Positions 18,228 through 25,517 of a stretch of 64,000 bases of DNA are shown one piece after another. The DNA lies in the NCBI GenBank assembly GCA_027490995.1, contig JAIXWY010000003.1, forward strand, positions 310,001-374,000. Direction: 5' to 3'. The stretch is from Opitutaceae bacterium. GTDB lineage: Bacteria > Verrucomicrobiota > Verrucomicrobiia > Opitutales > Opitutaceae. A program made the translations under genes and the position numbers. Position 1 is the stretch's first letter. Each line of letters starts with the position of its first letter. Under the pieces are notes generated by a model. It saw nothing but the letters and a program-made list of their open reading frames with translations, was not told the origin of the DNA and made no database searches.

Positions 18228-19193
18228 ATGAACGAACTTCTGCGCTTCCAGCCTCTCTATCAGGATCGCGTCTGGGGCGGTCGCGCCCTCGAAGCCGCCC
18301 TTGGCCGCACCCTTCCACCTTCCCGTCCCATCGGCGAGAGCTGGGAGCTGGTCGACCGTCCCGAGGCCCAGTCCGTCTTGGTGGGTGGGTCCTTCCACGG
18401 CCGCACCCTCCGCTCCGTGCTGGAGACCGACGCCGCAGCGATCATGGGACCGCGCTTTCCGGCCCACCGCCCGTTTCCCCTCCTCGTCAAGTGGCTCGAT
18501 TGCCGGGAACGTCTGAGTCTTCAGGTGCATCCGCCGGCGGACCTCGCCCCGGCGCTCCGCGGGGAACCGAAGACCGAGAATTGGTACATCGCCACCGCCG
18601 CCCCGGGCGCCGGTTTGCTCGTCGGCCTACGTAAGGGCGTCACCCGCGGGCAGTTTGCTCAGGCTCTCGCGGAGTCTACCCTGGAGTCCTGCGTCCATCG
18701 TTTCCCGGTCCAGGAAGGCGATTCCATTCTTGTCCGTAGCGGGACCCTCCACGCCATCGACGGCGGCAATCTGATCCTGGAAATCCAGCAAAACTCCGAC
18801 ACGACCTACCGCGTCTATGATTGGGGTCGAGTGGGTCTCGATGGAAAACCACGTCAAATGCATGTTGCTGAGTCACTTGCGTCGATAAATTGGAACGATT
18901 TTGAGCCTGAACCGGTCCGAGCCGCCAAGGAGGCCGCGGTGATCGCGGAGGCGGCAGAGTTCCGGATCCGGCGGGTGCCCATGGCCGCGGGGGCGTGCCT
19001 CGATTTGGCGGCGGGTGAGGAACCGCGTTTGATCAGCGTGGTGGCGGGTGAGTTGGCGGTGGAAGAGGGGGCCGGCAAGCGAGGGGCCAACCTGCGGCGC
19101 GGTGATAACGTCTTGGCGCCGTATTGTGGTCGATTTGCCTTCCGGGCCGTCGGACCGTCGGTCGTCTTGGTCACGGATCGCTTTGCGGGATGA
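18228..19193 (+). CDS. manA: Mannose-6-phosphate isomerase (type I, small form)
   Basis: A zinc enzyme that interconverts mannose 6-phosphate and fructose 6-phosphate. The 321-residue cupin matches the short Bacillus-like class. Metal-binding cues are LQVHPPAD (Gln-x-His), KTENWYI (Glu) and SGTLHAIDGG (His). The N-terminus LLRFQPLYQDRVWGGRALE is typical, and the ATG at 18228 is the first start. It is divergent from ftsK across 114 bp and stands apart from grpE by a hairpin-containing gap. Glucose/mannose isomerase specificity cannot be settled by eye. Confidence 0.93.
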   Translation: MNELLRFQPLYQDRVWGGRALEAALGRTLPPSRPIGESWELVDRPEAQSVLVGGSFHGRTLRSVLETDAAAIMGPRFPAHRPFPLLVKWLDCRERLSLQVHPPADLAPALRGEPKTENWYIATAAPGAGLLVGLRKGVTRGQFAQALAESTLESCVHRFPVQEGDSILVRSGTLHAIDGGNLILEIQQNSDTTYRVYDWGRVGLDGKPRQMHVAESLASINWNDFEPEPVRAAKEAAVIAEAAEFRIRRVPMAAGACLDLAAGEEPRLISVVAGELAVEEGAGKRGANLRRGDNVLAPYCGRFAFRAVGPSVVLVTDRFAG

Positions 19194-19239
19194 GCGGGCT
19201 CATTTCGGTTCCCGGCCTTCGCTTGCGCGTTTGGGGGAT

Positions 19240-19262
19240 CGCGGGGCCCATGCGACCCCGCG
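19240..19262 (+). terminator. Hairpin after manA
   Basis: A perfect 7-bp stem, CGCGGGG (19240-19246) and CCCCGCG (19256-19262), has a 9-base loop. It lies 47 bases after the manA stop and 42 bases before grpE, and it has no T-run. It is the only strong structure in the 111-bp gap. No CIRCE element (the inverted repeat recognised by HrcA) is visible upstream of grpE. Confidence 0.45.
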
Positions 19263-19304
19263 CTTGAAGAAAGTCCGAAGGCGTAGTTGTTTTATCGTTT
19301 GCCT

Positions 19305-19910
19305 ATGAACCCGTCTGAAAACCCAGCTCCCGTGGCCGCCTCCGGGGCGGACACCTCCGCCTCGTCTGTTCCGCCGCCTGCAGCCGGCGAGGGTGCGGCT
19401 CCCCCGCTTTCCGGCGACGTTGCGAAGCTCGAGGCCGAACTGGCTCAGGCACGCAAAGAGGCGGCAGACCACTACGATCGCTATGTGAGGGTAATGGCCG
19501 ACTTCGAGAACGCTCGTAAACGCACGATTCGGGAAAAGGAAGAACTGCGTCAGTTCGCTGCCGCCCGGGTGCTCGAGGACCTGATTCCGGTGCTCGACAG
19601 CCTAGCCTTGGCGATGGGGGCCGCGAAGGCGCCGACTGCCGATCTCAAGTCATTGGTGGGTGGAGTGGATATGGTGGTGAACCAAGCCAAAGCCGCCCTC
19701 GGTCAGCACGGGCTTAAGGAACTGAATCCGGTTGGTCAGCCGTTCGATCCGAATCTCCACGAGTCGATCGCGGCCCAGCCGAGCGCTGAAGTGCCCGAGG
19801 GTTCGGTGGCCACGGTGGTGCGGACGGGCTACAGCCTCCATGGCCGGGTGCTGCGCCCGGCAAGCGTGATCCTGTCGTCGGGCTCCCAAGCGGCGGCGAA
19901 CGCGAACTGA
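19305..19910 (+). CDS. grpE: Nucleotide exchange factor GrpE
   Basis: Releases ADP from DnaK in the Hsp70 cycle. The 201 residues have a low-complexity N-terminus (about 1-45), a long coiled coil (about 48-100, with [18 protein letters not shown]) and the conserved C-terminal beta domain ([38 protein letters not shown]; the final VILSS). A frame extension to 19287 adds MFYRLP, but the ATG at 19305 fits better. dnaJ follows after 13 bp, while dnaK is not in the window. Confidence 0.96.
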   Translation: MNPSENPAPVAASGADTSASSVPPPAAGEGAAPPLSGDVAKLEAELAQARKEAADHYDRYVRVMADFENARKRTIREKEELRQFAAARVLEDLIPVLDSLALAMGAAKAPTADLKSLVGGVDMVVNQAKAALGQHGLKELNPVGQPFDPNLHESIAAQPSAEVPEGSVATVVRTGYSLHGRVLRPASVILSSGSQAAANAN

Positions 19911-19923
19911 ACGCACTCTTTCC

Positions 19924-21093
19924 ATGGCCAAACAGGACTACTACGAGTTGCTCGGGGTCGAGAAGGGGATCTCTGAGGAGGACCTGAAGAAGGCCTATCG
20001 GAAGAAAGCGGTGCAGTACCACCCGGACAAGAATCCGGGCAACAAGGAAGCCGAGGAGATGTTCAAGAAGGTCTCCCAGGCCTACGAGGTGCTCAAGGAC
20101 CCGGAGAAGCGCGCTGCTTATGACCGATTCGGACCGGCCGCCTTCGAGGGCGGTGGAGCCGGTGGCGGTGGCGGCCCACGCGGGCCCGGCGGCGCCGGCG
20201 GCGGCTTCCACGACCCCTTCGATATCTTCCGCGAGGTTTTCGGCGGCCGCGGTGGCGGGGGCGGCGGTGGGGGCGTGTTCGACGAGATGTTCGGCGGCGG
20301 CGGGCAGCGTGATGCTGGCCGCGACGGGGCCGATCTGCGCTACGACCTCGAGATCACCCTCGAGGAGGCGGCCCAAGGCGTGGAGAAGGAAATCACGTTC
20401 CGCAAGAACATGGTCTGCGAGCGCTGTGATGGCGACGGAGCTGAGCCCGGCTCAAAACGCACCACGTGCCCGACCTGCCGGGGCAGCGGACAAATCCGCC
20501 GTAGTGGAGGAATCATTACTTTTACGCAGACTTGCCCGACGTGCGCCGGGGCCGGAACGAAGGTCGATAAGCCGTGCTCCCAGTGCCGCGGCGAGGGCCG
20601 TCTCCCGCGCAACGCCAAGATCAACGTCCGCATCCCGGCCGGGGTGGACACAGGCTCGCGCCTGCGCTCCGTCGGCAACGGCGAGGCAGGCGTCGCCGGG
20701 GGCGAAGCGGGCGATCTCTACATCGTCCTTACGGTGCGCGACCACGAGTTGTTCGAGCGGCAGGGCGACGATCTGTTCTGCGAGATTCCGATCAAGTTCA
20801 CCCTCGCCACGCTGGGTGGGACCATCGAGGTGCCCACGCTGTTCGGGCGCGCCTCGCTGAAGCTACCGGCGGGGACGCAGAGCGGCACCACGTTCCGGCT
20901 CCGCGGGAAGGGCATGCCTTCCCTGCGCAACCGGGGCGATCAGGGCGACCAGTTGGTCCGGGTACACGTCGAGGTGCCGCAGTCACTCACCGCTGAGCAG
21001 CGGCGCATTCTGGAGCAGTTCGCCCAAGTGAGCGGCGACGCCGAGAATCCCACGTCCAAGAGTTGGTTCGAGAAGGCCAAGAAATTTTTCTGA
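19924..21093 (+). CDS. dnaJ: Chaperone DnaJ
   Basis: Hsp40 co-chaperone that delivers clients to DnaK and stimulates its ATPase. The 389 residues have the full class A layout: a J domain (about 1-70) with the HPD motif in YHPDKNPGN, a long Gly/Phe-rich linker (about 75-130), and four CxxCxGxG zinc motifs ([32 protein letters not shown], about 160-225). The C-terminal substrate-binding domains (about 230-360) include GDLYIVL and [10 protein letters not shown]. It is co-transcribed with grpE, and psd follows after only 3 bp. Confidence 0.97.
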   Translation: MAKQDYYELLGVEKGISEEDLKKAYRKKAVQYHPDKNPGNKEAEEMFKKVSQAYEVLKDPEKRAAYDRFGPAAFEGGGAGGGGGPRGPGGAGGGFHDPFDIFREVFGGRGGGGGGGGVFDEMFGGGGQRDAGRDGADLRYDLEITLEEAAQGVEKEITFRKNMVCERCDGDGAEPGSKRTTCPTCRGSGQIRRSGGIITFTQTCPTCAGAGTKVDKPCSQCRGEGRLPRNAKINVRIPAGVDTGSRLRSVGNGEAGVAGGEAGDLYIVLTVRDHELFERQGDDLFCEIPIKFTLATLGGTIEVPTLFGRASLKLPAGTQSGTTFRLRGKGMPSLRNRGDQGDQLVRVHVEVPQSLTAEQRRILEQFAQVSGDAENPTSKSWFEKAKKFF

Positions 21094-21096
21094 TCC

Positions 21097-22002
21097 ATGA
21101 CGTCTGAGCCCATCCGCTTCTACGATCGTTACCGTAAGACGATCGAAACCGAGGCCGTCTACGGCGAAGCGTGGCTCCGCTGGGCCTACGAGAATCCGCT
21201 GGGTCGAGCTACGACCTGGCTGATCGCCCGACGCGCACTCTTCTCCCACTACTTCGGTTGGCGCATGAACTGGCGGGCCAGCGCCCAGCGCGTCTTCCCG
21301 TTCATCGTCGACTACAATCTCGACGTCGAAGACTTCGCCAAATCGGCGTTCGAATACCGTACGTTCAACGAGTTCTTCACCCGCGCCCTCAAGCCGTCCG
21401 CCCGCCCGATCGCCGAGCCCGAGAATCCGCGCCTCGCGGTCTTCCCCGCTGACGGACGCCACCTCGCCTTCGCGGATGTCGCGACGGCCCCAGGGTTCTA
21501 CGTGAAGGGTGCGACCTTCTCCCTCGAACAATTGCTGGGCAGCCCGGAACTCGCGGCTGAGTTTGCCGGTGGTTCGATGCTGATCTCTCGTCTGTGCCCG
21601 GTCGACTACCACCGCTTTCACTTTCCGGTCGCCGGCACGCCCGATGACGGACGCCTGATCGGCGGTTGGCTCTACTCGGTGAGCCCGATCGCTCTCCGAC
21701 GGAATGTCCAATACCTGACGCAGAACAAGCGTCGGATCACACTCGTCGACTCACCGGAATTCGGCCGGGTCGCGATGCTGGAGGTCGGAGCGACCAATGT
21801 GGGGAGCATCGTCGAGACGTACGTCTCGGGTCGCCCGGTCTCAAAGGGTGAGGAAAAGGGACTCTTCAAATTCGGTGGATCCTGCGTCATCACCGTGTTT
21901 GCCCGAGGACGGATCCGCTTCGATGCGGACGTGCTGGAGCAATCCAGTCAGTTCCGCGAGACCTACGCTAAGATGGGCGACCGGCTGGGAAGTGCTCCCT
22001 AA
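21097..22002 (+). CDS. psd: Phosphatidylserine decarboxylase proenzyme
   Basis: Forms phosphatidylethanolamine at the inner membrane; it cleaves itself to generate a pyruvoyl cofactor. The 301 residues contain the usual landmarks: FNEFFTRALKPSARPI (about 91-106), FPADGRHLAF with the catalytic Asp, VDYHRFHFPVAG with the His, and the processing site near the C-terminus, FGGSCVITVF. The expected pyruvoyl-forming serine is Ser262; the next residue is Cys263, where Thr or Ser is usual. It starts 3 bp after dnaJ, an unrelated gene, and probably shares its transcript. Confidence 0.93.
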   Translation: MTSEPIRFYDRYRKTIETEAVYGEAWLRWAYENPLGRATTWLIARRALFSHYFGWRMNWRASAQRVFPFIVDYNLDVEDFAKSAFEYRTFNEFFTRALKPSARPIAEPENPRLAVFPADGRHLAFADVATAPGFYVKGATFSLEQLLGSPELAAEFAGGSMLISRLCPVDYHRFHFPVAGTPDDGRLIGGWLYSVSPIALRRNVQYLTQNKRRITLVDSPEFGRVAMLEVGATNVGSIVETYVSGRPVSKGEEKGLFKFGGSCVITVFARGRIRFDADVLEQSSQFRETYAKMGDRLGSAP

Positions 22003-22086
22003 CAGCCTGCTAGGCGAAGAATTTGCGCAGGAGCGGGTTGATTCCGGGCGTCCGGTCTGATTCGGTGGGGCTGCGTTCCTATCGCC

Positions 22087-22341
22087 ATGGATCCCCTGAA
22101 GAAGTACATCGAGACGGCCGCGCAGGTCATTGGCCGACGTTCCGCCGCGCAGCAGGCCTATGATCGCGAAGTGCTGCGTTGGCGGCAAATCACGAAGGAT
22201 CTCCGCGCGGCGCTCGCCAAGGCGAACGAGAAGTATCCCTCTCTGGCTCAGAAAGTGTCGGATGATGACCTCGAGGAGCTCGATGCTCGCTACGAGTACA
22301 TCCGCGGTCACGAGCAGATCCTGCGGCATCTGCGCCGCTAG
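22087..22341 (+). CDS. Small helical protein of unknown function
   Basis: An 84-residue, charged, probably all-helical protein with no membrane segment or recognisable motif. Heptad-like spacing (YDREVLRWRQITKDLRAAL; LEELDARYEYIRGHEQIL) suggests a helical hairpin or coiled coil. Coding potential is supported by good GC-codon bias, a clear ATG, and tight spacing: 84 bp after psd and 19 bp before the cysteine-cluster gene. I do not recognise a family. Confidence 0.6.
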   Translation: MDPLKKYIETAAQVIGRRSAAQQAYDREVLRWRQITKDLRAALAKANEKYPSLAQKVSDDDLEELDARYEYIRGHEQILRHLRR

Positions 22342-22360
22342 GTGAGGAAGACGTGCGGCG

Positions 22361-22732
22361 ATGGAGATGCCGGCCGACTGTCGTTCCTGCGGGGCCTGCT
22401 GCTTCTCTGATTCACCCACGTACGTCCGATTGCTCGGCGACGATTGGTCCGCTCTCGGTCCCGATGCCGACCGCTGGGCGTGGTTTGTCGGGAATCGCGC
22501 CTATTTAAGGATGGAGGGCGGACGCTGTGCCGCGCTGGCGTGGAGCCGGGATTCCGAATCAGGCGAAGTCCGCTTTCATTGCTCCATCTACGATCGTCGC
22601 CCCACCCTGTGCCGCGAGTTGGGTCGAGGATCGCCGGAGTGCGAAGCCGAGCGCGAACGAAAGCACGAAGAGGTGCAACGCCTGGTTGCGGGCTCGACGA
22701 CCAGCGCGCCGTCATCGCTGCCCCGGACTTGA
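22361..22732 (+). CDS. YkgJ-family cysteine-cluster protein
   Basis: A 123-residue protein of the zinc- or iron-chelating CxxCxxCC family, of unclear role. The N-terminal cluster is CRSCGACC (about 8-15); the second group is HCSIYDRRPTLCRELGRGSP followed by EC (about 74-94), giving seven or eight cysteines for one metal centre. GGRC at about 53 adds another. The ATG at 22361 is used; an ATG two codons later would remove only ME. A GAGGAAG lies about 14 bases upstream. It is same-strand and close to the small helical gene before it. Confidence 0.85.
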   Translation: MEMPADCRSCGACCFSDSPTYVRLLGDDWSALGPDADRWAWFVGNRAYLRMEGGRCAALAWSRDSESGEVRFHCSIYDRRPTLCRELGRGSPECEAERERKHEEVQRLVAGSTTSAPSSLPRT

Positions 22733-22855
22733 TTCACGCGCGAGTAGGCAACCTGCTGCGCGCGATTCGTCGGCTCGGCGCTTCGCCCCTCTCGAGCTTT
22801 GGCTTGCCTTAGGTGCCCGCGCGTTGCCGACTGCTCGAACCCCATTGTTCCCCTC

Positions 22856-24232
22856 ATGAATCCCTCCTCGGTTGCCCCACATACGGGTCGCTGGTGGCAT
22901 GGCCTGACCCGCTACCACTGGTTCGTCTTCGCTGTCGCTGCTCTCGGCTGGCTCTTCGATTGCCTGGATCAGCAGCTCTTCACGCTGTCGCGCATGCCCG
23001 CGATGAAGGCGCTCCTGCCCGAGGGCAGTGACCCTGTGCTGTGGGGCGGGTACGCGACCTCGGTCTTCTTGGCGGGGTGGGCGACCGGTGGGCTGATCTT
23101 TGGTGCGCTGGGCGACCGCATCGGACGCGCGAAGACGATGATGATCACGATCCTGATCTATTCCCTGTGCACGGGTCTGAGCGCGCTTTCGACCTCGTTC
23201 TGGGACTTCGCATTTTATCGTTTCATCACGGGCCTTGGGGTGGGCGGCGAATTCGCCGTGGGCGTGGCGCTGCTCGCCGAAGTGATGCCCGCCCGTTCGC
23301 GCTCCGGGGCACTCGGAGCTCTGCAGGCACTCTCGGCCATCGGGAACATCTCTGCCGCGCTTATCGGGATGGGCATGGCCAGTCTTGAAACTGCCGGAGT
23401 CATCTCGCTCGGGAACTCGTGGCGCTGGATGTTCGTGATCGGAGCGATTCCGGCCTTCCTCGCCTTGGTCATCCGCGCGCGGATGAAGGAGCCCGAGCGC
23501 TGGCAGCGGATGAAGGACTCGGGCGAGCTCGACCGCCACAGCGCTTTCACCTACGTGGAGCTATTCCGCGATCCTCGGTGGCGCCGCAACGCGATCATCG
23601 GCATGCTCCTTGTCTGCTCTGGCGTGATCGGTCTCTGGGGAATCGGTTTCTTTACCCCGGAGTTGATCCGCACCGTCCTGACCAAGACGTACCTCGCGCA
23701 AGGAATGACCAAGGCGCAGATCGGACCCCTAGTGGACAAGTGGGCGAGCTGGGGCCTGCTCACGCTCCAGATCGGAGCCTTCTTCGGCATGCTCAGCGCG
23801 AGCTGGGTGGCGGCGCGTCTGGGGCGTCGCCGGGCCTTCGCGCTCGCGTTCACGACCTCCATGATCGCGACCGCGTGTGCCTTCCAGTTCTACCGCGATG
23901 CGAGCCAGACTTTCTGGCTCATTCCGATCATGGGCTTCTTCCAACTCTCCGTCTTCGCGGTCTACGCGATCTACCTTCCGGAACTCTTCCCGACACACCT
24001 GCGGAGCACGGGCACGTCCTTTTGCTACAACGTGGGCCGCTTCGTCGCGGCGGCGGGGGTCCCGCTGATCGGACTGCTCAAGACGGAGGTCTACGCGGAC
24101 TTCGCCGAGCCGATGAGGCCGGCCGCACTCACCATGTGCGCCGTCTTTTTTCTGGGACTGATCGTGCTGCCGTTCGCTCCGGAGACGAAGGACAAGCCTC
24201 TCCCGGAGGACGAGCGCTTCGGTGCCCACTGA
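22856..24232 (+). CDS. MFS transporter, sugar/aromatic-acid symporter type
   Basis: A 458-residue inner-membrane carrier with 12 predicted helices of the major facilitator superfamily. The N-terminal helix ends in GWLFDCLDQQLFTLSR (Asp in TM1, as in the SP and AAHS groups), followed by the loop 2-3 motif GDRIGRAKTM. ITGLGVGGEFAVGVALLAEV is in TM4-5 and the loop 8-9 motif is AARLGRRRAFAL. YLPELFPTHLRSTGTSFCYN is the repeated PE-x-FP-x-x-x-RSTG motif. The start ATG at 22856 avoids a 19-residue unconserved extension. The substrate is unknown and neighbours give no clue. Confidence 0.88.
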   Translation: MNPSSVAPHTGRWWHGLTRYHWFVFAVAALGWLFDCLDQQLFTLSRMPAMKALLPEGSDPVLWGGYATSVFLAGWATGGLIFGALGDRIGRAKTMMITILIYSLCTGLSALSTSFWDFAFYRFITGLGVGGEFAVGVALLAEVMPARSRSGALGALQALSAIGNISAALIGMGMASLETAGVISLGNSWRWMFVIGAIPAFLALVIRARMKEPERWQRMKDSGELDRHSAFTYVELFRDPRWRRNAIIGMLLVCSGVIGLWGIGFFTPELIRTVLTKTYLAQGMTKAQIGPLVDKWASWGLLTLQIGAFFGMLSASWVAARLGRRRAFALAFTTSMIATACAFQFYRDASQTFWLIPIMGFFQLSVFAVYAIYLPELFPTHLRSTGTSFCYNVGRFVAAAGVPLIGLLKTEVYADFAEPMRPAALTMCAVFFLGLIVLPFAPETKDKPLPEDERFGAH

Positions 24233-24251
24233 TCGCCGGAGCGGCCGGATG

Positions 24252-24273
24252 CGCGCGCTTGATCGTGCGCGCG
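24252..24273. terminator. Hairpin between convergent genes
   Basis: CGCGCGC (24252-24258) pairs with GCGCGCG (24267-24273) around an 8-base loop, in the 54-bp gap between the MFS gene (+) and the TerB-like gene (-). There is no T-run on either strand. The position suits a bidirectional transcription block, but alternating GC can arise by chance in this genome. Confidence 0.35.
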
Positions 24274-24286
24274 TCGGTGAGGCGCC

Positions 24287-25267
24287 TTAGCGACGCACCA
24301 GGTCGAGGAGTTCGCCCGAGGTGATCGTGCCGGCCCGTTCGCGGATGGCCGGCAGGTACTGCTGCTGGGTTCCCTTCGCGCTAGAGAGCAGGTCTTGAAA
24401 GGTGCTGCGGAGGAGTGCGGCCGACATGACCCTGCCTCCCCCGTAGTAGCGTTTCGCGAGGTGACCAAGCGCGTAGGTGGTCGCGAAGGAAAAGGCCGCT
24501 CCCGTCGCCGTCTTTCCGATGCCGCCAATCATCCCACCCGCCACTTTGCCGAGGAGGCCGCCGACCAACTTCCGGCCAATCTGCTCGACGTACTGCGAGG
24601 TCAGGCCGACCCCCACGGTGGCGATGAACTCCTTGATGTGCCCCTGATCAAGCTCGACTCCGTAGGCCTTGCCGACGCGGTAGACCAGTCGCACCTGAAG
24701 GGGAATGATGGCCATGGTCGCCCACGATTGCGGCAACAATTCCAAGGCGCCGTTGAGGATCGAGGTGTTGAGGATGGACTTATCGAGTTCGGATTCCGGC
24801 ACCCGACTCGGAATGGCGGCCCCGGCTGTCGTCGCGAGGGCTGCCGCCGCCGGAAGCGGAGGCGGGATCGCTGGCACGGGTGCATAGGCCGCTTCGGTGA
24901 TCGCGTCGGCTCGCGCCGCGGCCGCAGCCGCCGTCGCGTCGCCCTCGAGGCCAAGCGTCCGTCGGAGATCAGCGAGGAAGGTCCGTTCGGCGTCGTTCTG
25001 TCCTCCGTCTGAATCGCAGACGCAGACGGCCATCTCATAAGCGAGCTGACGATGTTCGTTCGATGGTAGGGCGGCCACGGCTTGGGCGAGTGTTACGCGC
25101 TTCAGCAGCACGTCCTGATAGACGCCAGCGAGCGCCGGTCCTCCTGCCGTCGCCAGCGACTCCGCGGCGCCGCGTACGGCTTCGCGTTCATCCTCGGACT
25201 TACGGCCGTCAGCGAGGGCCGCGTGGACCATGATGTTGAGAAGGGAGCGCTGTTCAGCGGGAGTCAC
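24287..25267 (-). CDS. TerB-like/DUF697-like protein
   Basis: A 326-residue protein with two parts. The N-terminal part (about 1-130) resembles tellurite-resistance TerB-type helical domains: IMVHAALADGRKSEDEREAV and a second acidic loop, CDSDGGQNDAERTFLADL. An Ala/Pro linker (about 130-160) leads to a C-terminal DUF697-like domain (about 170-290) with PLQVRLVYRVGKAYGVEL, TVGVGLTSQYVEQIGRK and a Gly-rich GGMIGGIGKTATGAAFSFAT membrane-active stretch. Translation starts at GTG. The role is unknown; DUF697 domains elsewhere accompany GTPases or stress proteins. Confidence 0.7.
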   Translation of the reverse strand: MTPAEQRSLLNIMVHAALADGRKSEDEREAVRGAAESLATAGGPALAGVYQDVLLKRVTLAQAVAALPSNEHRQLAYEMAVCVCDSDGGQNDAERTFLADLRRTLGLEGDATAAAAAARADAITEAAYAPVPAIPPPLPAAAALATTAGAAIPSRVPESELDKSILNTSILNGALELLPQSWATMAIIPLQVRLVYRVGKAYGVELDQGHIKEFIATVGVGLTSQYVEQIGRKLVGGLLGKVAGGMIGGIGKTATGAAFSFATTYALGHLAKRYYGGGRVMSAALLRSTFQDLLSSAKGTQQQYLPAIRERAGTITSGELLDLVRR

Positions 25268-25517
25268 GGCGGGAAGAGGGAATCTGGGTTATGGGCTCGG
25301 CCTAGCGAGCAAGAGCCTATGTCGGGATGGCCAATTTTACAAGGCAGGGTCCGGCCGCGCCGCGGGAACATGGCGTTTGATGGTGTGGCGGCGCATCGGT
25401 CCGTATCCTTCGTGGAATCACGCTTTGGTTTGTCATCGGCGCGGTGAAGGGAAAACTCGTTCCCGGTAACTCGGGGTTCGCGCGTTCGCGATCCGCCAGC
25501 GCCGCCTCGCTCTCGGT

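Noticed and set aside
19194-19304. CIRCE heat-shock operator upstream of grpE
   Set aside because: No TTAGCACTC-N9-GAGTGCTAA-like repeat is present; only a GC-rich hairpin is seen.
20150-20310. GGC-rich simple repeat
   Set aside because: It encodes the Gly/Phe-rich linker normal for DnaJ and is not a separate repeat element.
25268-25517. Possible tRNA or RNA gene in the gap before the spermidine-synthase-like gene
   Set aside because: GGTTCG-type bases and a small GGGAA/TTCCC stem (25449-25464) caught my eye, but no T-loop with its 5-bp stem or cloverleaf can be formed.
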